From NCBI GenBank assembly GCA_022225965.2, contig JAKJXP020000099.1:114848-178847 (forward strand): a DNA stretch of 64,000 bases. Direction: 5' to 3'. The notes under the pieces are model-generated. The model saw nothing but the letters and a program-made list of their open reading frames with translations. It was not told the origin of the DNA and ran no database searches. Numbering within the stretch: position 1 is the stretch's first letter; each line of letters starts with the position of its first letter. The stretch is from Diatrype stigma (lineage: Eukaryota > Ascomycota > Sordariomycetes > Xylariales > Diatrypaceae). The position numbers and the translations under genes are program-made. Below are positions 53,001 through 64,000 of the stretch, piece after piece.

Positions 53001-56000
53001 GTTTTTTAATATTATCCTATTTTATAATCGTAAGTTTATAATTATTCGTTTTTTATATACGTTATTTTTAATAATTCAAATTACGAAACAAGCTGCCGTA
53101 AAAAAAATAATTCGCAATTGGTAATTTATGCGGCTCGTATTATGCAATAATTAAAAGATTTTATTAATAACTTTTTGCTTAATAACGCTTTATAAATAAA
53201 GCCTGGCTATAATTTTATATTTATACCATTTAAGTATTAGCTTAATAATTATCTGCTTTTCTTTTAAAAGGTCGATAATACCCTTATTCTTTTATATTTC
53301 CGTATATCGTAATAATAGGTCCTAAATGCGGATTAAAAATGTTTTATTTTTAATACAGATATATATTCCTTTAAACGTTTTTGTTTTTTTTAAGTTATTA
53401 AGACGCCTTATTTTAAGTCCAAAATTCCGATTTTCGATTAACCCATTTAGGAATTCTTTTTTATTTTTTTTAATTATTAAAAATACGATATCCGTATTTA
53501 TTTTTTTTGCCTTATATAAGGCTATTTGCTATGTTTGCCGGAATATTCCTTTTAGCTTTTTATAATTTTCGTATATTTTAGGTTGCTTTTCCGTATTTGT
53601 TATTTCGCTTTTTAAACTTAAAGATTAATTCTTTATATTATTTCGCTTCCCTTTATTTTTAATATATTTATAAATATTTTTGGATAGCTTTTTGATATTC
53701 CTAAACGGCTTTTTAATGCTTTTGGATATTTATTTATCGTTTCTAGGTAACTTTTTAATGCTTTTGGCCATTTGCTTATTACTTTTAAGTAATTTTTTAA
53801 TACTTTTGGCTGGTTTCTTTATGCTTTTAGGTTCTGGCTTATAATATTCGGCTAATTATTTAGTTATATTAAATGGTTTTCTTTTCGGTTTTGGAATATA
53901 TTTATTAGTTTTTGTTATTATTAAATACTTGCTTTATTTTTCGGCCATAGCGGCCAACGTTTTTTTAAAAAACCTGGCATTATTGCCTATAAGCCTTAAA
54001 GACTTAGGTTTATTATTCGCCCTAATTTAGAATATCGGATTAAACTTAATATAAATTATTAAACCTATACGTATATTAATAATTCGACGGACCTTTTTAC
54101 GACTTTTTAATAATTAGCGTATTTCGATTGGTATTTTTGGGTTAATATTATTATAATATTAAAAATACTGTATTATTTCGATTAATGGCGTATAATAGTT
54201 TAACTTTTGGCCCTTTAATATGCTTATAAAGCTTTGCTTAATATTAATAACCTTAATTTATCGTTTTTCGTTAATAATGTAAGGCATTACTTTTAACGTA
54301 TCGGAATTGAAATAATAATTAATGTCCTATTATAATTAAGCGTTTTTTTTTAATACGAACTGAACATATAATGCTATTTCTTAAACGCAAAATAAATTAC
54401 TTTTAACGTATATTTTAATTTTTTACTTATTTGCCTTTAAATAAAACGTAACGTTTATTTTAACGTTATTGCATTAATTAATACGCAAATGGTAATCTTA
54501 AACGAATATATTAATTCCGTATTAATACAAAAAGCCATTTTTTAATAATAATCCAATAAAAAGTTTCGGAAATATCCAAGTCTCGAATTAAAAACGTACC
54601 CTTATACGGCGGCTTAAGTATTGGCTTATTATTATAAATGTATCTATTGTTTTAATTAAGCTGCGAATTTTTTGTTTTTTTATTCCGGTTATTTTTCGTA
54701 TTTGCGTTTCGTTAATAATTACGTTCTCGCATTTATATAGGGTATTTTCTTTAATAAACTAAATATTCGCGCCGGTATCGATATAAGCCGTATCGGATAA
54801 TACTTAATTAATTTTATCGCATAAATATATTTTTATATATAAATAATTCGTAAAATCCTTTAAGCCGTATCCGGACCTATTGGGTTTTAATACGAATTCC
54901 GAAAGGGCTATTGAAATACGGCGACTTTTCTCGGCCAGGTTAGGATAATAAAGGCGCCCTTTAATAACTTCTTAAAACTGGATATAAATTTTTAGGTCAT
55001 TATCGGTTATAAACTTAAAATAATAGTTCTTATAATAAGGCAAGTTATCGTTTATTACTTATTAAACCTTATTATGCGATTCTTTTTTTGGGTCGTACTT
55101 TAATTAAGGGTCGCTATTATTATTATCGTTAATACCGCTATTAGTTTCGGGCGTATTTATAATATTGGTACGTTTTTAGGTTTTATTCGTATTTTTACCT
55201 TTTATTCCAAAAGCTTTGTTAATTTAAAACCGGTTATTAGTACGTAATACCGATTTGGTTTATTTTTCGGATTTCTCGGCTGCTGGGAAACCCGATCGAC
55301 GTTTTTATCGGCGATAGGTCGGGCGTTCGTCGGAAAAAGACGCAGTATTATCGAAACGGACTTTATTAATGCTACGTAATGCGGTAATTTTAAAAAAAGG
55401 TTTACGGAAGGATTTTATATTAATCCAATTAAGTATATAGGCATTTATAGCTTAAGTAATTTTTTTAATAATGCATTACTTATTGGAATAATCCAATATA
55501 AACAATATTATGCGTAATTTCGAAAATAATAAGGTACGAACTTTATTTTTTAATTCCTAATTAATATAATCCGTTATTTCGGTTAGCGCTTTAATTTGCG
55601 TTATTTAAACCTTTAGTTCGAATTTTTTAATTTAATCCTAGCCGTATTTATATATTCGGAACGTCCGAATTGCTGCTAATTGCTTTATACCAAAACGGGC
55701 CTTAAGGTAATTTCGTAATATATTTAATAATTGTTTATTGCGAATTATTTGGCGCTTTTCGTAAATAAATTCGGTTATTTATTAATTTATAGCTTCGTTT
55801 TTAAAGCAAAAGTAAAAATTAAATAAGATTTTCTTAATAATTTCGAAACTTTTAAATACTTAAGCTTCGAATTTTTTTAATTACGGAATATAATTGAATC
55901 ATATTATCGATTTGTTAAAACCAGTAATCGAAATAAACTTTAGGCGCTTTCGGTAATTTTAAAAATCGAAAAACCCAAAATTCTTAATGCGGAATTTCTA

Positions 56001-57785
56001 GGTTTTCGTATCGCTATTTATACGTTTAATTAGGGCCTTTAATAATCGAATGGCCCATTTAAAACCGTCGGAAGCGTCCGTATTCGTAAAGCGGCTTCGG
56101 TATTTCGGTCGTTTTAAAATTTAAATGGCCTGTTTTGATACGTTCCATAACTGTTAAAACCGGAAAAACAATTAATCGTTTTTAAAGTTTCCCGAATGCA
56201 ATGTAAATTGCTAAATATATATCGATAATTGGCTGTTAAAAAATATTTCGTTTTGTTATAATAAATATTCCCGTAATAACGCTTCGTTTCGTATATGCAT
56301 TTAAGGATTTTGCTTAATATTATTAGTAACATAATAATTATTAAAAAATTCCGCTTACGTTTAAGCATTAAATGGCTTTCCGTAAAAATATTTTTTATAT
56401 CGTTATAATGTATTATTCGACGTATATAATCCAAATGGCCCTATATAGAATTATTTCTTTAAGCGGCGTAATTCGTTACCGAAATAATCGGTTTTTTTAA
56501 TAACGAACGGTTATTAATAATGCTAAAAGTCGGTATTTTTTCCGTAGCGACGATTTCTTCCGATAAAGGTATTTTTTCCGATGGTTTTTATAAATGTCCT
56601 AAGTTATTTAAACCATTTCTTAAAATAATGCTTTGTTTTAAACTTTTTTTCGTTATTAAAATAAAATTAACTTGTTAATATAATAAAGATACGATTAAAT
56701 TGTTTTCGTTCGGATATAATAAAATTAGGCATAATTATTAATTTTTTAAAACTTTTCCGTATTGTTTTTAATGCCGGCTGTTTTAAATTTTAGGCGAACG
56801 ATATTTATTGAAAGGTTTCGTATCGATTTGTATGTTTAGGAATTCTTGGCTTTAAATCGTTCGGTTAAAATGGATTCCTTAGGTTTATTTGGCCTTTTTA
56901 AATAGTTAGGTTTTTTATCGAAAGGCCCTTAAATATTGGCGAATTATTTTTTTTCGCGATAATGGCGGACGTATTATATAAAGGGGACTTTAAAATGGCT
57001 AACGACTTTTAAAGGATAGCCCTTTTTTTTTTAGGAATTAATCCCATTAAAAAAGCCGTTAATTTTTTCGCATTAGCTATGCGTTCCAAAAAAGAAAAAG
57101 ATTTTTCCGAACGTTCGGATTTTTTGGTTGGCAAAAGTTCCGTCTTAATAATATTATTCGTTGGAAAATCTAGCGATTCCTTTTGTTAACGTAATAACAT
57201 TGGGAAATTTTGAAACCTTCGGATTCCTTTTTTAATGCTTTTTTGCGAAATTATAGGAACCGCCGGTTCCGATATTGGCTATATAATTATGTCCAGTCCT
57301 TTATTGTATATTGTTTTTATTTATCGCATAATTTCCTTAATTCGTATTAAAGGAATAAATTAAAGTTTCGAAAAATCCTAAGCATTCGTTAAACTTATAA
57401 TCGTAAGTTATAAATTAATAAATTCGAATTTTTATATTGCTAGCAATTAAAGTTAATTTTCGTATAAAGCAAAAAACGCCTTTTTTTATTTATAAAACGC
57501 GTTATAATAAGTTATCGAAAAGACTTTATAAAAAGCCGTAAGCAATGTTACGTTTTCGTCCGTAAGTTTGTTATTTAATTTAAGTAATTTTTTTAAAGTA
57601 ATTAGGATTTTATTTGCTTAAGTCGGTATTTGATTAATTTGTTTTAAAGCAATTCGGGCCTTTTAATTTTTTTTGCCTATCGTAAGGTTTAAAAGGATTT
57701 ACGTTTTTAACGGTTACGCGTTATTTTCGAGATTTAATAAATTATAAACAATTAATATTGGATTTTAATTAAAAATGCTACCATA
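53001..57785. pseudogene. Inner element: RIP-degraded 5' half
   Basis: Expected gag and protease portion of the inner element. Short frames exist (for example 56114-56434, minus strand) but none is recognisable after the mutation load. Confidence 0.45.
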
Positions 57786-58045
57786 TATTATAAACGTTCC
57801 GGATTTTCTGCTTTTAGTTAAAAATGCCGGCGGCGTCGATAACGTCGACTGTATATAAGGGTATAGCATTGTTATATAATGCTTAGTATTATTTATTACC
57901 AATATAAAAATAAAATTATGAAATAGTAAAAGCATGAATTGCTATAAAGTACTAGGGACTTTAAGAACTTTTATATAGTTCTTAGCAGTATTAAATAGGG
58001 ATACGTAATACTGAATAATCCTAGGGATTACTGTATTACGTAATA
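57786..58045 (-). repeat. Right LTR of inner element (260 bp)
   Basis: Same length and motif order as 47460-47719. Its right part is less mutated (for example CCTAGGGATTACTGTATTACG) than the corresponding left copy. Confidence 0.88.
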
Positions 58046-58050
58046 TAAAT

Positions 58051-59400
58051 TCGGAGTACCATTTAAGCATCGAAACGTTATATAGTTTTTTCGAAATTAA
58101 AATAACCGAAATTAAAGTTATAAACGTAAGTTCTATAAAATACGAAAAATATTTCTTTTATAAAACCGACGTAATCGATTAATTTTGAATTTCCCTTTTT
58201 TTAAGCCGATATTAATTTAATCGAAAAAAAATATCGGCCTTTTTATTTTGCTTACCGAATCGGTAATTAATAATAAATTAATACGAAAATAATTATTAAA
58301 TTTATTTTGCTTATTATTTATTTAGCATTTTGGCTATTATGAAATAAGCAAGGTTTTGGTAATTTGAAAAAACTTTAATACGATACTTAGCTTTTTCGAA
58401 ATATTATTTCCATTTATCGAAAAAATCGATAATCGTTAATAGTTCTTTATTATAAATTTCGTAATTCATTTTTATCGGCATAAGCTTACGAAAATAAAAG
58501 GCAATTAATCGGAATCTTTTTTTATTATTTTTTTGGAACATTATTACGCCGATTAGGAAATCGGAAGCATTTGTTTCGATATAAACTTACTTTTCGGAAT
58601 TAAAATGGATTAAAATAAATGCTTAAATAAATTTATATTTGAAATTATAAAAAGCATAATTTATTTTATGAATTTATTTCTATAATTTGGAATTTCCTTT
58701 ATTGGCGTTAATAATGGATTTAGCGATATTAAAGAAGTTCTTAATAAAACGACGATAGAAATTTGCGAAACCAATAAATTATTAGGACTTTTTAAAGGTT
58801 TTAAAAGGTTTTTATCGATTAATGCATTTTATTTTGTTCTGGATTATGAAAATGCCTTTGCGATTAATGATATAACCAAAATATTTAATTTCGTATATCG
58901 CTTATTTATATTTATACGGAGCAATAACGAAATAATACTTAATTAATTTATTATGCTGTTTTTTGGTTTTAACGTAAATAAATAAGTTATCGATATATAT
59001 TACTAAATTAATATCGATAAGGCTTTTAAAGATATTATTTATTATGGCTTAAAAAGTGGTTGGTATATTAATAAAATCGAAAAGCATTACGGTATATTCG
59101 AATAATTCATATTTGCATTTAAATATTATTTTTTATTCGTCGCTTTTTTTGATTTTAATTAAATTAAAGCCTGCTTTTAAGTTAATCTTAATAAACCATT
59201 TAGCAATACGAAACTAGGCTTTCATTTCGTTAATAAATGGAATTAAATAACGAATAAGAATAATAATAACGTTTAAGCCTCGATAATTAATAACGGGTTT
59301 TAAAGGATTATTGGAATCCGGTTTCGGGACAAACATAAAGGAAAAAATATAGGAGGAAATTAATTTTCGGATTCGGCCTATATTAAGTATATTTTTTAAT
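58051..59400 (-). pseudogene. Outer element: reverse transcriptase and RNase H relic
   Basis: Minus-strand text from right to left: FMFVPKPDSN then PVINYRGLN (about 59270-59345), matching the Gypsy RT segment VDYRALN; NLKAGFNLIKI and KYELFEYTVM (about 59080-59200); LVIYIDNLFIY (about 58980-59010), the catalytic YIDD with Asp-to-Asn; VYIETNASDFLIGVIM (about 58540-58590), the RNase H motif DASD with Asp-to-Asn; and YNKELLTIIDFFDKW (about 58400-58450). Order and spacing are those of Ty3/Gypsy. Stops occur at codons that RIP would create from Gln or Trp. Confidence 0.85.
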
Positions 59401-62400
59401 TAAGGTTTAAATACGTTAAATTTTTTTTTATTTATTGCATAAAAAGGTTTTTATGGAAATGTTTTTTTTTATAAGTTAATGGCGTAATTTTATGGCTTAT
59501 AATTAGGAAATCTTTAGCTTATTTCTTTCGTTATAATAAATATAAATTCTTTAAATTTTTCGGGTATTCTTTTTAACGGATTTGGTTTTTTGTTATTTAA
59601 TAAATTAATAACTTAATTAATAACGGCATAATTAATGCAATTTTTGCAATAAAACTTAAAAAAAAATGTAATCTTATTAGGGCTATCGAAAAAATTAATA
59701 GGTTAATGCATTTTTAATTATTAATGAAATAAAATAATATTATATTTCTCGTTTATACTGCTTAATTTAAAGTTTAAACGGAAGAAATAATCCTTTTGGT
59801 ATCGTAAAATTAAGGCATCGGTATAATATCGTTTAACGTTTTTTACGTAAATGGTATCGAAAAATATTATTTTCTTAATTTTATTTCGTTTAAAAATAAG
59901 CAACTTTTATTATCGGCATTTAAAAAATAATATAACCGGTATAAAGTAATTATTATTTAAAAATATTTTAATAAAATATTCGGAATAATTATAAATTAAT
60001 ATTATTTTAATTAAAAGTTTAAAGCCGAATTTAAATTTAAATTATGTTTTTTTTTAATATCCGGAAAAATAAAAGAATAAAGCTGTTTTTATTTTTTATT
60101 ATCGTTTTTATTAAGTTATTTATTTATTATTATTAAATTATTATCGTTAAATCGTTTCTTAATTATAAAAAGTTTTGTAAAAAAATTATTTATCGGCCAT
60201 AAGATTTTACGTAATGCGACGTAAGGGCCTTTTAAAAATCCGAATCGGAATTATCGAATTCGGTTACGAAATGCGAATAATCGGATTTCTTAAGGGCAGC
60301 GTCGATCTTAAATTTTTTTTCGTTACTTAGGGCCGACGTATCGTTATTTCGTTTACGCTTAATAAAGGAAATCTTTTTCGATAGGCTAGATAAATTTTTG
60401 CTTTTAACATCTTTTTTTACAAAACAAACGAAAATATAATAATTATTGCAATTATATTTTTAATACGAAACCTTATTTTTTTTGCATTAATCGATATTTT
60501 CTTATTCGATATTCTTTAATGCGGCTATAATATTGGGCCATTTTTTGTTTTTAAAATCGAATTTAGGCTTTGCTTTTGATTTTTATCGGTCCTTAAGCTG
60601 GCTTTTTAAAGATTAATTTTGGCCGGAAATGAAACGAATTTCCTTGCTTTAATGGTTTTGGCCCGATTTCGAATATTCCGAAATCGAATCGGGCCTTTTT
60701 TTTTTCCGACGAAATACCTGGATTAAATAATATATTTTCGTAAATTTATTTTGTTTCTTAAATAGCGGCAAAAAAGTTTTCGTTCGAATTAAGCATTGCA
60801 TTTTGCCATAAATATATTAAACGGATAATTTCGTCGAGCAAGGTTTAAAAAATGTAGTTTTAAAATATAACTTTAAATCATTAAATTATTTCGTTAAAAT
60901 CGAAAAATTCGGTAAAATATTAAACCGTATTTCCTTAATATGTAAGGCTTTTTATTTTCTTAACGTTTTAATGTTTTTTTAAAAAGTCCTTAAATCGTTT
61001 CGTAATAGCTATAACGTAGCTATTTTAACGATTCGTTAATTTTATCCGTTTAATTTAACTAAAACGTTATTAATATTAAATTTAGGCTTTATTTATAAAT
61101 AACGATTTAATTTAATTAATGCGGTAATAGTTTTAAAAAAAGCTTTTTGCGTATGTTTTAAGGTATAATTTTATTTTAATTTATTAAGGTTTAAATTTAA
61201 ATAAGTATTTTTCATTATAAGTTTAAGGCTTGCTAAATTAAATCGGATTAATTATAACGGAAACGGAGCGACCGAATTTTTTTAGGGCTAAAACAAATTT
61301 ATTCTGCCATTTTCTTAATTTAAGTTTATTTAAGGGTCGTCGTAAAAACCTTCGGAAAGGTCCTTTTTTAAACGGCGGCGGTAATTCCTTTTGGTCGTTC
61401 GATTTATTATTATTATTAGGATTAAAATTTGGATTGCTTAATACGCCTGGATTCCGAAAAAGCGGCGGTAATATTTTTTCGAATCCGTTTCCGCTAAATA
61501 TAAAAGGTAATTCCTTTAACGTATCGAATTACTAACGAATATTTTATGCCGTTTTTTTGGCCTAAGTTATTTAAAGTGCTTTATTAATAAGGGAATTCTT
61601 AATTTTGGCTTTAAAGCTAAAATATTTTAATATAAAAGCTTTGGTTTTTGGAATGCTAAGGATTCGAAACGAAAAAAATTGGCTAACGAAACGATTAAAA
61701 AATAAACGTATCGCAATACGTTATTTAATTTGTTATAAAATAAAATTCATATCGATAACGGCGTAAAAATTAAACCTACGTTATCGTTAAAACTTTATTA
61801 ATACGTCTTAAATATAAAACCGATGTTTTTTAATTTGCCGGCGTATTTATCGGTTAATATTGGCCGGATCGAAATATTTTCGGGTAAAGAAGTCGTTAAT
61901 TTGGCTTTTTTTTTAAGTTGCTTATTCGTTTACGTTCGATTTAAACATTTAGGTTTTAAATATGCGTTTTTCGATTTTAAGTAATGTTTAATAATGATTA
62001 TCGGCGATTTATTCGAAACGCGTAATGGCTTATTAACGAACTTCGTTATTTCGAACGAACTTAGCAATAATTTTCCAAATTTTTTAAAAAAACTAATAAC
62101 TGGCTTTAATTATTTTATTTTGGAACCTAACGATTTAATTCTTAATAACATAATAATTTTTACGATAAAGCTAAAAAATTTAACGATAATTTTTTATTAT
62201 AATGTTATATTATTTTTTAATATTTTTAGTAATAACTTAATTGCGGTTTTTAATTTATTAAATAAACGTAATAAAGTTATAATAAATTTAGCCAATATCG
62301 TAATATAAGGTAATTAATTATTTCGGAAAATTGCGAATATTAATTTAAAATATTAAGGGCTCGTTTTCGGATTCGCTTATAACCATATTATAAATAAATA

Positions 62401-63280
62401 ATTTATATAAAATAAGCGCCGTATTATTTATAAAAGGAATAAATATAACGGACGTTATAAATTAAGTAAAAATAATAGGTTTAATTGGAAATTTAATAAA
62501 AAAAGGGTTTTTTTTATGTAATAACCTTAATTCGTTAATTAATTTTAGGACAAGTTTTTATTAAGGAAAATAATTTGGAAAATAAGAAATAATAAAAAAA
62601 AATACGTTTAATAATGAAATTTTTTATTGGTTTTGTATTTAATTAATAAGGAACGTATAATAATTCGTATTAAGGTTTTGAAATATTTGGAATCTTTTTA
62701 TAATGCTTAAGGAAATATTAAGATTAGCCTATAGCTAATTATTTATAGCCGGTTCCCGGATAATTATAAGGTCGGTACTAAATAAATATGCTTTTTAAAA
62801 GGAATAAATAAGTATTTTCTTTATTTTAAAATTATTTGCGTCTTTCTTTTTTTTTTTCGTTTTTTTTTTCGATTCGTATTTTTTTTTAAAGTTTTCGGAT
62901 TTAGTATTAAGGATTTTTGCCTGGACCTAAAAAAATATAAAGGTTTATAAATAAAATTTCTTAAATGCGACCTTATTGCTAATAAAAGGTAAAATAAAAT
63001 TGGAAACTTATTTAAATAATTAAATAAATGGATTTTTTTTTTAGTAATTACGGATAATTGGGTTTTTTAATTCTTAATAATGGAAATGCTTGCTTTATTT
63101 TTTAATTAACTAGCAATAAGGTTTTTAAATTAAGGAATTATTATAAAGATAATTATATTTTTTAATAATAAATAAAATACCAAGTTTTATTAAAAACGTA
63201 ATATTTAGAACTTAAAATATAATGGTTTATATTAATGGAAATATAAATATGTATATCTTAAAAAGAATATAAAATTATAT
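59401..63280 (-). pseudogene. Outer element: degraded gag/protease region
   Basis: By position this should encode gag and protease of the outer element. A weak Cys-spaced stretch on the minus strand near 60.45 kb could be a former zinc knuckle, but it is not secure. Apart from short chance frames, such as 61994-62308, nothing is readable. Confidence 0.5.
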
Positions 63281-63607
63281 TATAATAAGGGCTTATAAGG
63301 CTTAAAACGTATAAAATAAATTAGCTTATAATTTTATATAATCTTAAGAAACGTATTAAAAAATTAAGATTTAAGAAACGTCAAAAGGAATTCGACGGAA
63401 TATTTATATATAACAATTTGCAAATACGTATTAATACGTATCCTTTATTTCCAACTTTTGCGGTTTCCGTTATTATAACCTTAATAGCTATATTAAGCAG
63501 GAATACATTCTAATATTTCCTGCAGCAAGGGATAAAATGCATTCCAATACATCCTGCAGTTAGTAATAACTGCAGTTGTTATTGGTCCGGAATGCCCCCG
63601 TATGACA
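63281..63607 (-). repeat. Right LTR of outer element (327 bp)
   Basis: Begins TATAATAAGGGC (a mutated TGTAACAAGGGC) and ends GCCCCCGTATGACA. Its right (outer) third retains CTGCAG and CATCC sites that are TpA-mutated in the left copy. Confidence 0.92.
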
Positions 63608-64000
63608 AGACCAGACAGGCACCATAGGAGATATATAGGTGTCGAACACGATTACTCGTCAGGGCTCTAATCGCCTTCTGACCCACAATTTAACGGCTTC
63701 GCCATTGGGGTCAGGAACAAGCTAAATGTAATGTAAAAGCTAAATGTAAAATTCTTTACATAATTCCCCATACAAATTAGGTGCAACTTGATGTAATCCA
63801 TCTTGTGCCGATACTGCCTTATACATTAATATTGTCCGCCCGCATAAGTCGAATTATGGAATAAAGCAGTACGACTTTTCACTACTCCCTACCTACAGCA
63901 CCTACAGCACCTACAGCACCTACAGCACCTACAGCACCTACAGCACCTACAGCACCTACAGCACCTACAGCACCTACAGCACCTACAGCACCTACAGCAC
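63608..64000. other. Unique flank with target duplication and minisatellite
   Basis: AGACC at 63608-63612 is the right target copy. The following 270 bp have ordinary composition, with no gene recognised. GCTAAATGTAA occurs twice near 63721-63750. Confidence 0.6.
63892..64000. repeat. 9-bp minisatellite (CCTACAGCA)n
   Basis: At least 12 perfect head-to-tail copies of CCTACAGCA, continuing to the last base of the window, so the true length is unknown. No coding frame with a start enters it within the window. Confidence 0.95.

Larger units (their letters stand above)
47460..58045 (-). mobile_element. Inner Ty3/Gypsy LTR retrotransposon (10.6 kb), RIP-degraded
   Basis: Inserted into the pol gene of the outer element, between RNase H and integrase. 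Its LTRs are both 260 bp, start TGTTA-like and end TAA(C/T)A, and are flanked by TAAAT. Coding relics read on the minus strand: an RT block at about 52.6-53.0 kb shows YCLIIYINDIIIFFNN, corresponding to the catalytic YxDD followed by the usual IFS segment, and downstream text of the GYPSVQLLG type. This RT differs from that of the outer element, so the two are different Gypsy lineages. The 10.6-kb length is large for Gypsy, and roughly 5 kb lies between the RT motif and the left LTR, so extra coding or nested sequence is likely. No frame is intact. Confidence 0.85.
45617..63607 (-). mobile_element. Outer Ty3/Gypsy LTR retrotransposon, RIP-degraded, with nested insertion
   Basis: Element bounded by 327-bp LTRs (45617-45943 and 63281-63607) and the target duplication AGACC. 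Subtracting the inner element and its extra target copy leaves about 7.4 kb, a normal Gypsy size. Coding relics read on the minus strand, so gag lies at the right and integrase at the left. RT and RNase H motifs are legible at 58.1-59.4 kb and the integrase zinc domain at 47.2-47.4 kb; the inner element separates them. This gives the pol order RT, RNase H, integrase, which is Ty3/Gypsy. All frames are full of stops made by C-to-T and G-to-A changes, so it is dead. No intact gag or protease is visible. Confidence 0.92.

Noticed and set aside
56114..56434. 106-codon minus-strand open frame in the AT-rich block
   Set aside because: Composition is dominated by Lys, Asn, Ile, Phe and Tyr as expected from RIP-mutated DNA; no family match.
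61994..62308. 104-codon plus-strand open frame near the right end of the outer element
   Set aside because: It is antisense to the expected gag direction and has only AT-driven residues.

Overview
The window is nuclear DNA of a filamentous ascomycete (Pezizomycotina, probably Sordariomycetes). Evidence: short GT-AG introns that restore reading frames, families typical of these fungi (HET protein, rhodopsin-like membrane proteins, fungal P450s, alpha-kinase, Met8/SUMT fusion), and a block that looks saturated by repeat-induced point mutation (RIP). Exon models below were built by hand from splice signals and frame continuity. No species can be named.

Layout. 0.5-8 kb: a Ure2-type glutathione transferase, an alpha-kinase with an N-terminal Cys motif, a fungal nicotianamine synthase and a decayed MFS transporter. 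9-25 kb: GC-richer, mostly housekeeping DNA: siroheme synthesis (MET1-like), a HET protein, the mitoribosome factor Rsm22, a membrane-anchored thioredoxin, a SPOUT1-type methyltransferase, a Cys-rich unknown, a secreted unknown and a His-rich cupin whose intron starts with GC.

25.6-44.2 kb: a sparser accessory region that reads like a small biosynthetic neighbourhood. It holds an intact P450 (7 exons), a short-chain dehydrogenase, a rhodopsin-like membrane protein, a BTB protein, a UbiA-family prenyltransferase or terpene cyclase, a second intact P450 (4 exons), a relic of a third P450 and a second rhodopsin-like protein. There is no PKS, NRPS or classical terpene synthase. The UbiA enzyme would be the scaffold-forming candidate, with P450s and the dehydrogenase as tailoring enzymes; this is inference from gene content.

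45.6-63.6 kb: one continuous 18-kb AT-rich block that resolves into two nested Ty3/Gypsy LTR retrotransposons. The outer one has 327-bp LTRs and the target duplication AGACC. Inside its pol gene, between RNase H and integrase, sits a 10.6-kb element with 260-bp LTRs and the target duplication TAAAT. Both are read on the minus strand, both are destroyed by C-to-T/G-to-A changes, and residual RT, RNase H and integrase motifs remain legible. The window ends in unique DNA and a 9-bp minisatellite cut by the window edge.
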